A DNA stretch of 64,000 nt. It comes from Linum tenue. Its lineage: Eukaryota; Streptophyta; Magnoliopsida; Malpighiales; Linaceae. The notes under the pieces are model-generated. The model was not told where the DNA came from. It ran no database searches and saw nothing but the letters and a program-made list of their open reading frames with translations. The DNA is taken from positions 3,683,742 to 3,747,741 of the forward strand of contig CAMGYJ010000008.1 in the NCBI GenBank assembly GCA_946122785.1, given 5' to 3'. Below, in pieces: positions 1-28,586 of the stretch. The first letter of the stretch is position 1, and each line of letters begins with the position of its first letter. The translations under genes and the position numbers were made by a program.

Positions 1-378
1 AATTTAGGTGGAGGATCGATTACCCATGCAGAGTTGGGAGGTATAGTTCATGGGTTGCGGATGGCCTGGGAGGAGGGAGTACGGAAGGTGATATTACATA
101 TTGATTCGACAACGGCGATAAACCTGCTCAAGGATGCGGATCACCATAGTCCACACTATACCTTGATAGCATCTATCCGAGAGCTGCTGGCCAGAGACTG
201 GGAGATCGAGCTAGTGCATGTTTTTCGTGAAGGCAACTATGTTGCGGATTATTTGGCGTCTGTTGGCCATTCTTTACCTATAGGAGTTCATTTGGTTGAT
301 GTCCCGAGCCCTACTCTGAGGCATTGGTTGTATTTCGACACTATTGGGGTCCAGACCCAGCGAACTATCAGTAATTAA
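1..378 (+). pseudogene. LINE RNase H domain, 3' tail (cut by window edge)
   Basis: The reading frame is open from base 1 and ends at a TAA at 376-378. It encodes the end of a plant LINE-type RNase H (RVT_3) domain: an acidic position in THAELGG, a second in HIDSTT, and the final HVFREGN..VADYLA block. The C-terminal VGHSLPIGVH segment is also typical of these plant retroelement tails. The first strand, with its catalytic Asp, lies outside the window, so completeness cannot be judged. A short 3' UTR and an A-run near 413-424 follow, as expected for LINE 3' ends. A closely related copy lies at 33296-33700 on the other strand. Confidence 0.8.
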
Positions 379-402
379 AGGGTTAGAGCGCCCCTAGCGC
401 TC

Positions 403-629
403 TGTTTCGCACCAAAAAAAAAAAGTTACCAAAGGTGTTCACTTTTAATGAATATATTATTCTTCACTCTCGATAATAGTGTTTTATAAACTAACAAATT
501 CCTACATAAAATTAATTAGGTGTGTCTTTTATATTTGGTGGCTACTTTAATTTTTATCATCGCACTTTTCACATACTATTATATTATAAAATTAATTCAC
601 TAAATAAATATAATTAGTGTAGTTATTGT
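403..629. other. AT-rich spacer with LINE poly(A)
   Basis: An A-run near 413-424 probably marks the LINE 3' end. The rest is AT-rich with no coding signal. Confidence 0.5.
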
Positions 630-798
630 GGATTTTGTGGATTAACCGCGGTGGGTACTGGATAACCACTAACCACAAAAATCGTTATTTTACTATCCAC
701 ACCCAACCCACTACCTACAATTTGTGAGTATGGTTACCCACAATAGGTGCGGATTGCGGATTATCCACAACCCGCAACCCAAACTTCCACCTCTAATA
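630..798. mobile_element. hAT-like terminal remnant
   Basis: Repeated short motifs built on GTGGATTA, GGATAACC and ACCCGCAACCC run up to a terminus reading CACCTCTA near 789-796. This resembles the subterminal repeats and TAGRGGTGG-type ends of the hAT-like elements elsewhere in this window. No matching left terminus or 8-bp target duplication was found, so it is probably a truncated copy. The PIF/Harbinger-like MITE at 802-1558 sits just beyond it. Confidence 0.35.
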
Positions 799-801
799 TT
801 A

Positions 802-1558
802 GGGGTCGTTTGCTTCAAGGATTTGGTACATGGATTTGGTACCAAAAAACCAACTATCAAGGATTTAGGTACAATCCGTTGTTTGCTTGCACCTTTTTTG
901 GAGACCAAATCCGTGGGGCCCACGAATTTTAAGGTTCCAAATCCGTGGACCCCACGGACTTATAAATCCCACATGTTGATGTGGGATTTGGAATATGGCA
1001 TAAATCCTTGATGAGATTTTACCCATATACCCTCATGCACTTTTAATATTTCAAGGTTGCCCTCAAATTTAACTATTATACATTATAATTAACAATAAAT
1101 GAATAATATAAACATTCAATTAATGTGCAAAAATGAGTTAGATTTTTTATATCATTTCTTGTGTTCTAGTTTTCTTTGACCTTTTCATGGAACGTGTAAT
1201 TCTTTGTTCTCCCGATTCTAATATATGTCCACGTGGCAACATTATGCTTATTAGTATGTATTCTCCTTGTTTTGTGTACATATCATAAACATGTCAAACA
1301 TATAGAAAATGATAGTAAGGTAATTTTGAAGTTTTGTCCTTGTTTTGTGTACATATCATAAACATGTCAAACATATAGAAAATGGCAGTAATGTAATTTT
1401 TGACTTCCAGTAGTAAATCCCACACCTTTAAATCCATGATAAAAACATCCCAACAAACAAAAGATTGTTACAAATCCATGATGCCTCAAATCCTTGATAA
1501 ATCCTTGGGTTTTAAATTACAAAACCCTCATTTTTAAATCCATGAAGCAAACGACCCC
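802..1558. mobile_element. MITE, PIF/Harbinger-like, 757 bp, TTA target duplication
   Basis: Terminal inverted repeats start GGGGTCGTTTGCTTCA at the left and end with the reverse complement at the right. They are flanked by TTA at 799-801 and 1559-1561. The 3-bp TTA duplication and non-coding interior are typical of Tourist-type PIF/Harbinger MITEs. The subterminal motif AATCC(A/T)TGA recurs many times inside. The first 11 bases of the terminus match the MITEs at 45634 and 52786. Confidence 0.8.
1265..1405. repeat. Tandem duplication, 73-bp period
   Basis: A segment beginning CCTTGTTTTGTGTACATATC at 1265 is repeated from 1338 with a few substitutions. It lies inside the MITE at 802-1558. Confidence 0.8.
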
Positions 1559-1561
1559 TTA

Positions 1562-2109
1562 ATGCCAATCAAAGGAATGGAGACGTGTAAATTGGCCTCG
1601 CTGGAGGGAAAGTAGTCACTACTCACTAGGCAAAACAAAAAAACGTTGTGTTCCCACATCAAGATCGCAAGGAGATCTCTTTTGAATTGACATGCAGGGG
1701 CGGCGACAAAAATATTTATCAACATGGATAACTCTCCTGACGAAGATCAATTTTGATGTCGTTGTCCAGCTGCTTGACCTCCGACTTCACTGACTCGGCG
1801 AGCGCGGAGGAGGAAGAGGATCGGATGGCGGATAGAGCGGCGGCGAGGGGAAGATCGCGGTCGTTGATGCGACCGCCGGGCGAGAGTTCGTATTTGTTTC
1901 GACGCCATGGTCTAGGGTGATCGGACGTTTTTTCCCTGGCGGTGGTGGTTCGGCAAAAGACAAATCAAAATGGACAAGAACTAAAAGCTTCTGATAAGCA
2001 CACAAACAAGGGGAGAACGGAAACGGCTGGAGGAAGCTTTTCTGGGGATTACTGGTGAAATTGATACGGTACAATCGAAATCATCGACCTTTAAGCCGGA
2101 AAATTTCAT
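1562..2109. other. Spacer 3' of the BAHD gene
   Basis: No coding region is convincing here. The GC-rich stretch around 1780-1940 shows overlapping short frames without recognisable domains. The part next to 2110 is probably the 3' UTR of the acyltransferase. Confidence 0.4.
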
Positions 2110-3534
2110 TCAAATTTGACCCAGGAAATAGTGAAACAAGCCACTAAAAACCTCCATCTTACTCCTCGCCATGGCCACTCCAACCTCAACTCCACCGCCG
2201 CCGTCGCGGCTCTCACACAGAGCCACCGACGCCGAACTGTCGACCTGAACCACCTCGCTCTTCCTCGGCTTCCCCCACCCGAAATCCGTCTCGTACGCCT
2301 TCAATCTCGGCGACCCGGCAATCGCAATCAGCCGCCCTTCCTCCGACAGCTCCTTCCACTCCGGCGCCCACCTCTCCGCCCCTCTCAACAGCCCGCCGCC
2401 GCTCTCCAGCTCCTCCACTTTCCTCCCGATCGCTTCGGCCGCTACGGCGAATCCATTCTCCCCCACCGCATCGCTTTTCTTCATCGAAACGTAGTAAATC
2501 CCCAGGCAATTCCCCAAGTACCAAGGGGACAACCCGATCTGGAGCCGTTGCCGGCAATCGGCGACAAAGCTGAGGTGGTACAAAGCGTCGGGGCCGACCG
2601 ATGAGTCTCCGACGGCCTGGGATTTGACAAGATTGGCCCAGATGAAAGCAGAGCTCACCACGAAAGCAGAGAGGCGAAACGTCGTCGGATTTTTCCCCCG
2701 TACCCAGAGCTTCATCCTCTCGATGTTCGTACGGGTAATCACGAAGGTAGATCGGACCTTATCGGAGAGGTCTCGGTAATGGGTCGGACCCGAATCGAAA
2801 TCCCACGATGATCCGAACTCGAACCACTGGTTCAATAGAACCGATTCAAGAATCGGGTAAGCAACCCTGATCACTTCCCTGTCTCTCGCCGGCGATGGAA
2901 CAGCAGAAGTAGAAGTATTCTTCTTGTCCTCTTTCACCCCTGATTTCAACGACCTAAACAGAGAAGCCCAGAATTTGACGAAGTGGTGGAAACCCATCCC
3001 GTCGGTGGCCACGTGGGCGAACTGGCAGCCGATGCAGAGGCCTTTCCCCGGAAACAGAGTGATTCGAATGGCCAATAGCGGCACCAATTTCGTGCCGTCC
3101 GGCTCCATGGTAGAATCCGGCATCTCAGGGACGAAAGGGCGCAGCTCCCTGGCGTCTCTTGGACGGTCGTTGGTGATTATCTGGTCAAAGTCGCCTGCTG
3201 ACTCTGCCACCGTGAGGGGGACAGAGTCTCCGTCTGAAAAGCGGAGGTAAGGGCGTTGAGGCGGCGCAGGGGAGATTAGGTGGCCGGCGAGAGGGAGGAA
3301 GTGGTGGAGGGCGGCGGAGAGGGAGGTCTTGAGGTGAGGGAGGATGGTCTGGGTGAATTGATGAGTTGAGAGCGGGGAATCGTAGAAGAAGAGGCGCTGC
3401 ATCGGGCGACAGAGCAGCCATGGGTAGTCGAGGAAAGTGAGCGGAAGATTGGAGACGGCGGACGGTGGCGGGGAAGGAGAGACTTGGAAATGGTGGAGGA
3501 GTTTCAGGGATTGAGATTGATCACTGTTCTCCAT
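2110..3534 (-). CDS. BAHD acyltransferase, anthocyanin/phenolic-glucoside malonyltransferase type
   Basis: This intronless gene encodes about 474 aa, the usual BAHD length. BAHD enzymes move an acyl group from acyl-CoA to a plant alcohol, amine or glycoside in the cytosol. The catalytic HXXXD motif reads HVATD at residues 174-178, and the structural DFGWG motif is intact at 417-421. YLGNC at 339-343 and an N-terminal block with PLTFLDYPWL..MQRLFFY resemble the clade that malonylates or acylates anthocyanin and phenolic glucosides. That clade is usually intronless too. The start at 3534 (MENSDQ) is chosen because family homology begins there; the frame stays open 47 codons further upstream without family resemblance. 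The acyl donor and acceptor cannot be told from sequence. Confidence 0.92.
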   Translation of the reverse strand: MENSDQSQSLKLLHHFQVSPSPPPSAVSNLPLTFLDYPWLLCRPMQRLFFYDSPLSTHQFTQTILPHLKTSLSAALHHFLPLAGHLISPAPPQRPYLRFSDGDSVPLTVAESAGDFDQIITNDRPRDARELRPFVPEMPDSTMEPDGTKLVPLLAIRITLFPGKGLCIGCQFAHVATDGMGFHHFVKFWASLFRSLKSGVKEDKKNTSTSAVPSPARDREVIRVAYPILESVLLNQWFEFGSSWDFDSGPTHYRDLSDKVRSTFVITRTNIERMKLWVRGKNPTTFRLSAFVVSSAFIWANLVKSQAVGDSSVGPDALYHLSFVADCRQRLQIGLSPWYLGNCLGIYYVSMKKSDAVGENGFAVAAEAIGRKVEELESGGGLLRGAERWAPEWKELSEEGRLIAIAGSPRLKAYETDFGWGKPRKSEVVQVDSSASVALCESRDGGGGVEVGVAMARSKMEVFSGLFHYFLGQI

Positions 3535-3767
3535 TATTCTGGCAAAACCGTAATCGTTTTTTCCTCCTCCACTGGTTAATTCGTCCAAAACAGAGACTAG
3601 ACTTTTAAAGCGCAGCTTCATCCATTTGGCGGCTGTTTCAGTCCTAATAATATTATCCTGATTCCTGAGGACCATTTAAAATAATATATTATCCTGAAGC
3701 AAGTTGAGCAAGATCAGCCAAACCGATCTTAATCCAATATGAACTTTGCAGCCACTTACAACATCCA
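3535..3767. other. Short spacer between two minus-strand genes
   Basis: This is the 5' flank of the BAHD gene and the 3' UTR of the TMEM222-like gene. Only about 230 bp separate the two coding regions. Confidence 0.5.
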
Positions 3768-4627
3768 CTAGCACTCCAAAACGTTCTTTACACAAAATGT
3801 ACAAATCACATACCACGCAATGAGCAGGAGGAAAAAGGAGAGCAGACCCAGTAGAAAAGGCCACCCCACCAGCAATACACCCAAGCAGAGCACAACCACG
3901 AATGGGAGGAACGATCTGACGATCGATTTCCAGTCGATCCAGTGGCCCTTGAACAGAATGAGGGCAGCAACGCGTAGCATGTTCCAGTCCATCGATCCAG
4001 CATAGCAGGCCCTATTCAAGCAGTTTGCAACAAAGGAAAGGCAATTGCATGTGAAGATGTTGTAGGTCTTGGTCTCGTAGGAAGACATGCTTGCACGTAA
4101 GGCGTCGTCCCAAGTAATTGCAGTCCCGTACTCTGTGTGCATAAAGCCATGCTTGCATGTGTGGCCAGCACGGTTCCTCGGGAAGCAACACTGAAATTAA
4201 GAACAGATGGCCTGTAAGTTAAAAAGCCAGTAAAGCTGAAACAAACACACCCTTTGTGTTTCTCACTTGAATATAGTTTTATCATGAAAAAGGAGTGTTG
4301 AGTGTGTGAATGAGATATGAGCTAAAGGAAAGGAGAACATGCCTGGTCTCGATCTAGCTGAAGGTATCTGGCAGCAGCACCATATGCAAAATTGTCAACG
4401 CTCACAAAATTAGAGCCTGAGAAATCTAAAATAGCTCCATCCTCCCTGCAAATGCCGACATGCCCCATAAAAGGTGCCAACCATGAGACGACAGGGAATG
4501 GAGTCCAAACCAGACAACATGGAAATTTTGCCTTCTTTGGATCAATCTCATCAAGAGGCCATGATTCATGCTCCATTCCGGATTTTAAACTCATGTGCTC
4601 AACATCATAAGCTCCTTTTATATCCAT
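3768..4627 (-). CDS. TMEM222 family (DUF778) membrane protein
   Basis: Two coding exons, 4627-4343 and 4190-3768, join in phase 0 to give 235 aa, as in plant and animal TMEM222 proteins. The N-terminal half carries [25 protein letters not shown] and [10 protein letters not shown]. The second exon carries [15 protein letters not shown], the conserved [17 protein letters not shown] block with its Cys/His/Asn residues, and two C-terminal hydrophobic segments (about 185-230). The biochemical function of the family is not established. The intron 4342-4191 begins GC rather than GT (CAG|GCATGT) and ends CAG; the join gives RDQ-CCFP, as in the family. Upstream 5' UTR exons probably reach about 5800, with a GTAACT donor near 5608. 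Confidence 0.9.
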
Positions 4628-5796
4628 GGGAGAAATAATTTTCTGAACAAGTGATCCTTTCCTTTTCTATGGCTTACAAGCTGTACACGAGACACGCAAG
4701 ATCCACCATTGTAATGATAAACACCAAAGCTCTCTCAAGCAGACACCCTCAGACCACAATGGACTTACTGCAGCAAAAATGACATAAACAAGTTACTCAG
4801 GGAAACAAGACCTGTTTTTTGCATCTCTTTTCCCATCAAGAATAGAGGGCTTATTAGTTAGTTGTTTAAAGGAAGAAAATAAGGAAAACCAAAAAAGTAG
4901 GGTTTGCTAGCTACTCCATTTCCTAACAAACAAGAAACTGTACAGCTTATTCACAGTCAATATCAGATAATAGAACGAAGTGTTAATTATGAAGGGAGGA
5001 GAATGGATGCAATTTTGTCAAGTTGAGATGTTTTCATTCACCCAGCTGAGAGCTTTACTCGAGTAGCAAACCCTCTTAACTCAAAGACAGATGGCCTGTA
5101 ATGTTTCTGAGTTCACGCTGCTACTCTGAAAGCTGATAGCAAGCGCCCAGAATCTTCAAATGAGCTTAAATTGTTCCACTAATGCATTCAGTTCCCAAGA
5201 GAAAGGTTCTTTAAACACCACCATTGCTAGCTACTCAACAAAATAGGAAGCCCAATAAACTACAGAATGAAATCAACTTGATCAAGAGGAGCAAACTATG
5301 CGTCTAAAAAAGACCACGGAGGGCATGGATCATGTTTGTGAAACCAAATTGTGAGTTCTAAGGGAAGCGGCAACCTGTCCTAGCGAGGGAAAGAGGAATG
5401 TCTAAACCCAGAAGGGAAAAAGCGGTCGACAGTATTCTGAATGAGAAGCTGAAATTGATCAATAAACGACACAAAAGAATATAGATGTACCGATTCAAAA
5501 GCAGAGAGAGACAGAGAGGGAAGGTTTGGAGTGATTTTAGCGATCCTAGGTAACAGTATTCCCCGGGACCAGAGCAAAGAATTTAAGAGATCATAACCGA
5601 CGAGTTACCTTTTTCCTAACAACAGTGGTGGGAAAGGGCGCCGCCAGCCAGGCAGAAGCGGCGCAGCGGCGCAGGAGGAGTGGGACGGAGCGAGTAGATG
5701 AGGAGGCGGTGGAGGTGTTGCGTCGGCAAGATGAAGGTGGATGGCCTTGAGTAGCTGCTGGGAGTGATGGAGACAGCTATGGCCTACGGGTTGGTG

Positions 5797-5797
<1 letters not shown>
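4628..5797 (-). other. 5' UTR/intron and promoter region of the TMEM222-like gene
   Basis: No protein-coding signal is seen. On the minus strand an AAG|GTAACT donor near 5608 and a CAG acceptor near 4680 could bracket a long 5' UTR intron, common in plant housekeeping genes. This is inference only. Confidence 0.35.

Positions 5798-5828
<31 letters not shown>
5798..5828. repeat. (GA)n microsatellite
   Basis: About 15 GA repeats. They lie where the 5' leader of the TMEM222-like gene is expected; read on the minus strand this is a CT tract, common in plant 5' UTRs. Confidence 0.9.
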
Positions 5829-5829
<1 letters not shown>

Positions 5830-5966
5830 TGGTCGAAGCCTCGAAGTAGAAGAAGATCACACCGAAAGATCGCTTTGTTATACTTTCCCATTCCTTTTCT
5901 AGGATAACAACGTTATATATTTTTTTCTTTCTCAAAATAAATTTGCTTTCCGGATACGATACGGCC

Positions 5967-6765
5967 TAGGGGGTGTTCAAACGGTGTGGTTACCATGGTA
6001 ACCGTTTTAACCAATACTATTTGGATAATTTGGTTTGGTTAATTTGGATAACTGGTTTGGTTTGGTTAAAGTTTTTAGCTTGTTTGGTTTGGTTTCAGAC
6101 ACTCATAACCAGCCAAACCAAATTAACCAGATAAATAATTAGTTATATATCTAATATATACACATACTTAATACTTTGAATAACCACTCAAGAGTTAAAC
6201 GTTCATTCTTTTAGACTCATAAAATATAAAGCTTGATATTATTTCTATAATGTATATTTGTATATGTAGAGTGCAAACCACAACATATGACCGCCTAATT
6301 TAGATAAATCTCATACATTATATTGGATGAAAACTTGAAAGCAAGGTCCTTTTCAGCCTATGAAAATTGCTAAAAGACTAAGTCAATTCAAACAAACACA
6401 ACAATTCATTAATCCATACCATTGTGATAAATTTTTGTTAGGTGAATACTTCTATAGTAACCGTAAGATAATTATCTTAGTTGCATGTATTTATGTTAAG
6501 GGTCAACTATAACTATGTGTTGATTGTTATGTTTTATTCGTTATATAAATTGTGAATTGATAAATTAACCAAAATTTTCTCACTTGATGATAATATGGTT
6601 TTATATTGGTTACTCTGGTTAACCAATTAAACTTTAGTTTGGTTAATTTGGTTGTTGTATTAGTTTGGACAGTTTGGTTATGATATTGCATTCCACGGTT
6701 AATGAAATTTAGCCTTATTTGGTTTGGTAATAACCATGGTAACCATTTGAACACCCCTATTTAAA
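5967..6765. mobile_element. Non-autonomous inverted-repeat DNA transposon (hAT-like)
   Basis: The left end reads TAGGGGGTGTTCAAACGG and the right end is near its inverse (CCATTTGAACACCCCTA, ending 6760). Both ends continue into a shared GTTACCATGGTAACC block. The interior is rich in GGTTTGGTTAATTTGG-like subterminal repeats and has no coding capacity. A 7-bp TACGGCC is directly repeated at 5960-5966 and 6767-6773, but six bases (TTTAAA) lie between the right terminus and that repeat. Element boundaries are therefore uncertain by a few bases. Confidence 0.6.
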
Positions 6766-6773
6766 TTACGGCC

Positions 6774-7071
6774 AGTAGCCACTTTCTCCGAAAATACGTA
6801 ATTGCCATTGGCGTTGCACCAACAAAAATGCATTCTTTTGTAAAGCCCAAAAACAGGGGAACTAGCGGGAAAAGAGGCATCCATATTTTCTTACTAGCCA
6901 ACAGGAGCAAATGTGCTTTGGTTTTTCCTAACACCAGACACGGCTCGAATGCACAGAACATACCCAAAGGCATAGACGGGTTGAGCAGCGACTGGAGTTG
7001 GAATTTACTACAGACAAACAAACAAACAAACAAACGGACTAACACAGTTGATGCTCCTCGTCGGCACAAGC
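6774..7071. other. 3' UTR/flank of BIG
   Basis: No gene is seen. The stretch contains an AAAC microsatellite near 7016-7036 immediately 3' of the BIG stop codon. Confidence 0.5.
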
Positions 7072-26208
<19,137 letters not shown>

Positions 26209-26283
26209 TATCGGCCAGGCGAAAGCAAGGGATGAGGAATTTTGGGATCAGAACACGAATTCCTTGCGTCGGAGATTTGGGTT

Positions 26284-26296
26284 TTATTTTTATAGG
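26284..26296 (-). promoter_or_regulatory. Probable TATA box of BIG
   Basis: On the minus strand this reads CTATAAAAATAAA, about 80 bases before the ATG at 26208. That spacing fits a TATA box with a short 5' leader. Confidence 0.5.
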
Positions 26297-26299
26297 CTG

Positions 26300-26499
26300 C
26301 TTGGAAACTTCTGCCAGTTAGACACACACTCATCAGTTAGAAAGGCGGTGGGGGAGAGACGAGAAAAGTGATACGGAGCAATTTGGGACAATTACATGCG
26401 ATGGCCACTAACTTTAGGGTCGTGACAAATCAATCACTCAACTGCGTTTCTTAATGTTGTTTTTTTTACTTGGTTGGTACGTTTATTAATGCAATATAC
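26300..26499. other. BIG upstream flank
   Basis: AT-rich with a T-run at 26460. No gene is seen. Confidence 0.4.
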
Positions 26500-26509
26500 C
26501 AACTTTTAG

Positions 26510-26900
26510 GGTTCATGTACGATCGGGCGTACGTTAGACTACCGTACGCCCATTGAGTTTTGTTATGTAGATCATGAATTAACCGGAGTTTTGGGCATGA
26601 TGTTATACCCTAACCACTAATGGATAAACCCCAGTCCCTAGTTTTCTAACCCAAATCATGATATTCGTTTAATCTTAAAATGAAAATCAACAATAATTTT
26701 GACGAATCAGAACCATTGATTTTCATTTCAAGATTAAATGATATTATGCTTTGGGTTAGTGAATTGCGAACTGGGGTTCACCCATTAGGGGTTAGGGTAT
26801 AATATCATGCCCCAAACTCCGGTTAATTCATTGTCTAAATAGAAAAACTCAACAGGCGTACGATAGGCTAGGTACGTCTGAACGTACACTAGGCTTTGCC
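26510..26900. mobile_element. Foldback Mutator-like MITE with ~190-bp arms
   Basis: Two arms, about 26510-26700 and 26715-26900, are imperfect inverted copies of each other. Shared blocks include GAATTAACCGGAGTTT, GGGCATGAT and TTTAATCTTNAAATGAAAAT. The element is bounded by a direct repeat CAACTTTTAG at 26500-26509 and 26901-26910. A 9-10 bp duplication and very long inverted arms are typical of Mutator-like foldback elements. There is no coding capacity; a transcript would fold into one long hairpin. Confidence 0.75.
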
Positions 26901-26910
26901 CAACTTTTAG

Positions 26911-27612
26911 AATAATTACAACTCACTGTATTTTTTCGACCAAATTGGTGTATCAACTCTCCATAAATACTAAAAATAAATTTGCTTACCATTTAATTAG
27001 CTACTCACTAAGGTGAGGATGGTTAGATTGGTTTCAAATAATAGGAGTTAAAATTAGAGCAAAGTTTGTGAGGTCGATAGAGTATAAACGATAACTAAAT
27101 TATCTATATAAACTAATTAAGAATTAAAATACGCAGAAAACATACTTGATATTTGTTTGGAGTTTGTATTAGGGGTGGTTAGGCGTCTATACCAAGTACT
27201 TTAAGCAATAAGCATTATAGTTTGCATTGGACTCACTATTGAGCAAAATCACGAAACCTTTATAGGGCACTATATGTCATCTATCTCCCGTTAATTTTTT
27301 ATTTTTGTGGATACATACTCATTCCTAGGGCTTACATCTAAAAATTACTCCCTGTGTATTTCAAAACATATATAAAATAACTCTCTAGATCAATTCACAT
27401 CCACAAAAAGTGTGGGTTAAAAAATAGAAGAAGCGACCCTTTGAAGTGTCTCTCACTAGGGAGCATGTAGTTTCAAGTATTGTTCTTGGTGAGACCTGGC
27501 ACAAGTCCTCGAGGAGAAAAAACTTAAAGACATATTGGTATCGTGGGCTACTTAAAATTATTGAGGGAGAATTCGTATTTATAGAAAAATAGAAAACTCA
27601 TTGAATTTTCGT
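26911..27612. other. AT-rich intergenic DNA
   Basis: No coding region, RNA gene or clear terminal repeat is seen. Confidence 0.4.
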
Positions 27613-27620
27613 ATGACATG

Positions 27621-28324
27621 TAGGGCTGGGCATGCGGGCGGATCATCCGCGGGTTTGGGCCGACCCACCCGCATTTGACCCAAATTTCGTTAAGTGGGTG
27701 GGTCTATGGGTGGGTGACGGGTTGCGCTGGGAGCCATCCGTCGGGTGGTGGGTGGGTTGTGGGTGGGTGCGCGGGTGACCCGCTCAACCCAACAGCAAAA
27801 AGATCAAAGTCTTCGGCGCTAGAGAGGGGAGAGTGGAGACGTTAGACATAAACTAGGACTCCTCCTGGAGTTTGAACCTCAAAGCCGACCTTCCAAATAG
27901 CGATCCCCTCTTCTTCCCTTTATTTTTTCCTCTAATTCTTGTGCCTAGATCACTGCTCTTTCCTTTGTGGAATTATTTTTCTTAGTTCCTTGCACCTGAT
28001 AATCATCTCAATCTGTAGAAAACTCTTTCGTAATAGAATTTCTATCCATTTTAAGAACTAATTCGACATTTTTCGCCCTATTTCATCTTCTTGTTTCCCC
28101 AGATAACTCTCTTCGCCTATTATCATGTCAAGTTGACTCCTTTATATTATATACATTGTGATGTGGGTGAACCCACAAACCCACCCAAATCATCCACCAT
28201 CCGCCCGACCCAACCCGAGACTAAATGTGGGTGGGTGGTGGGTTAAAAATTATCAATCCGTTTAAGCGCGGGTGGGTGCATTTTATGGTCAAAATCCACC
28301 CGACCCACCCAATGCCCACCCCTA
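27621..28324. mobile_element. Non-autonomous hAT element, 704 bp, 8-bp target duplication
   Basis: The ends are TAGGGCTGGGCATG and, at the right, CAATGCCCACCCCTA, which are inverted copies. Both flanks carry the exact 8-bp duplication ATGACATG (27613-27620 and 28325-28332), the hAT signature. Dense GGGTGGGT/ACCCACCC subterminal repeats fill both ends. The middle has no transposase or other recognisable coding sequence. Confidence 0.85.
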
Positions 28325-28332
28325 ATGACATG

Positions 28333-28586
28333 GATCAACTTTATTATAAATATCCAAGTTAGTCAAGTGGTTGCCTTTCATGGCACTTAGTTTCATGCTC
28401 ATATCAATGGTAGTTTTGCATTATTTTTGCTTGCAAACAATACTTTTTTCGGGAAACTAAAACCTTATTCTAATTTGTGTTTCTTTCCAAGTAATATTTG
28501 TTTCAATGGTATGAAATCTTCGATTCAAAATTTCCTTTTACAATGTACCTTCGCTATTTTCATATCCCCTACTGAGTAGCTCCCAC
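28333..28586. other. AT-rich spacer
   Basis: No feature is seen between the hAT element and the LINE remnant. Confidence 0.4.

Noticed and set aside
2116..2604. Plus-strand open frame of 162 codons
   Set aside because: It is the complement of the BAHD acyltransferase coding region and has no domain of its own.
7016..7036. AAAC repeat as part of a CRISPR-like or regulatory array
   Set aside because: A simple microsatellite without spacers.
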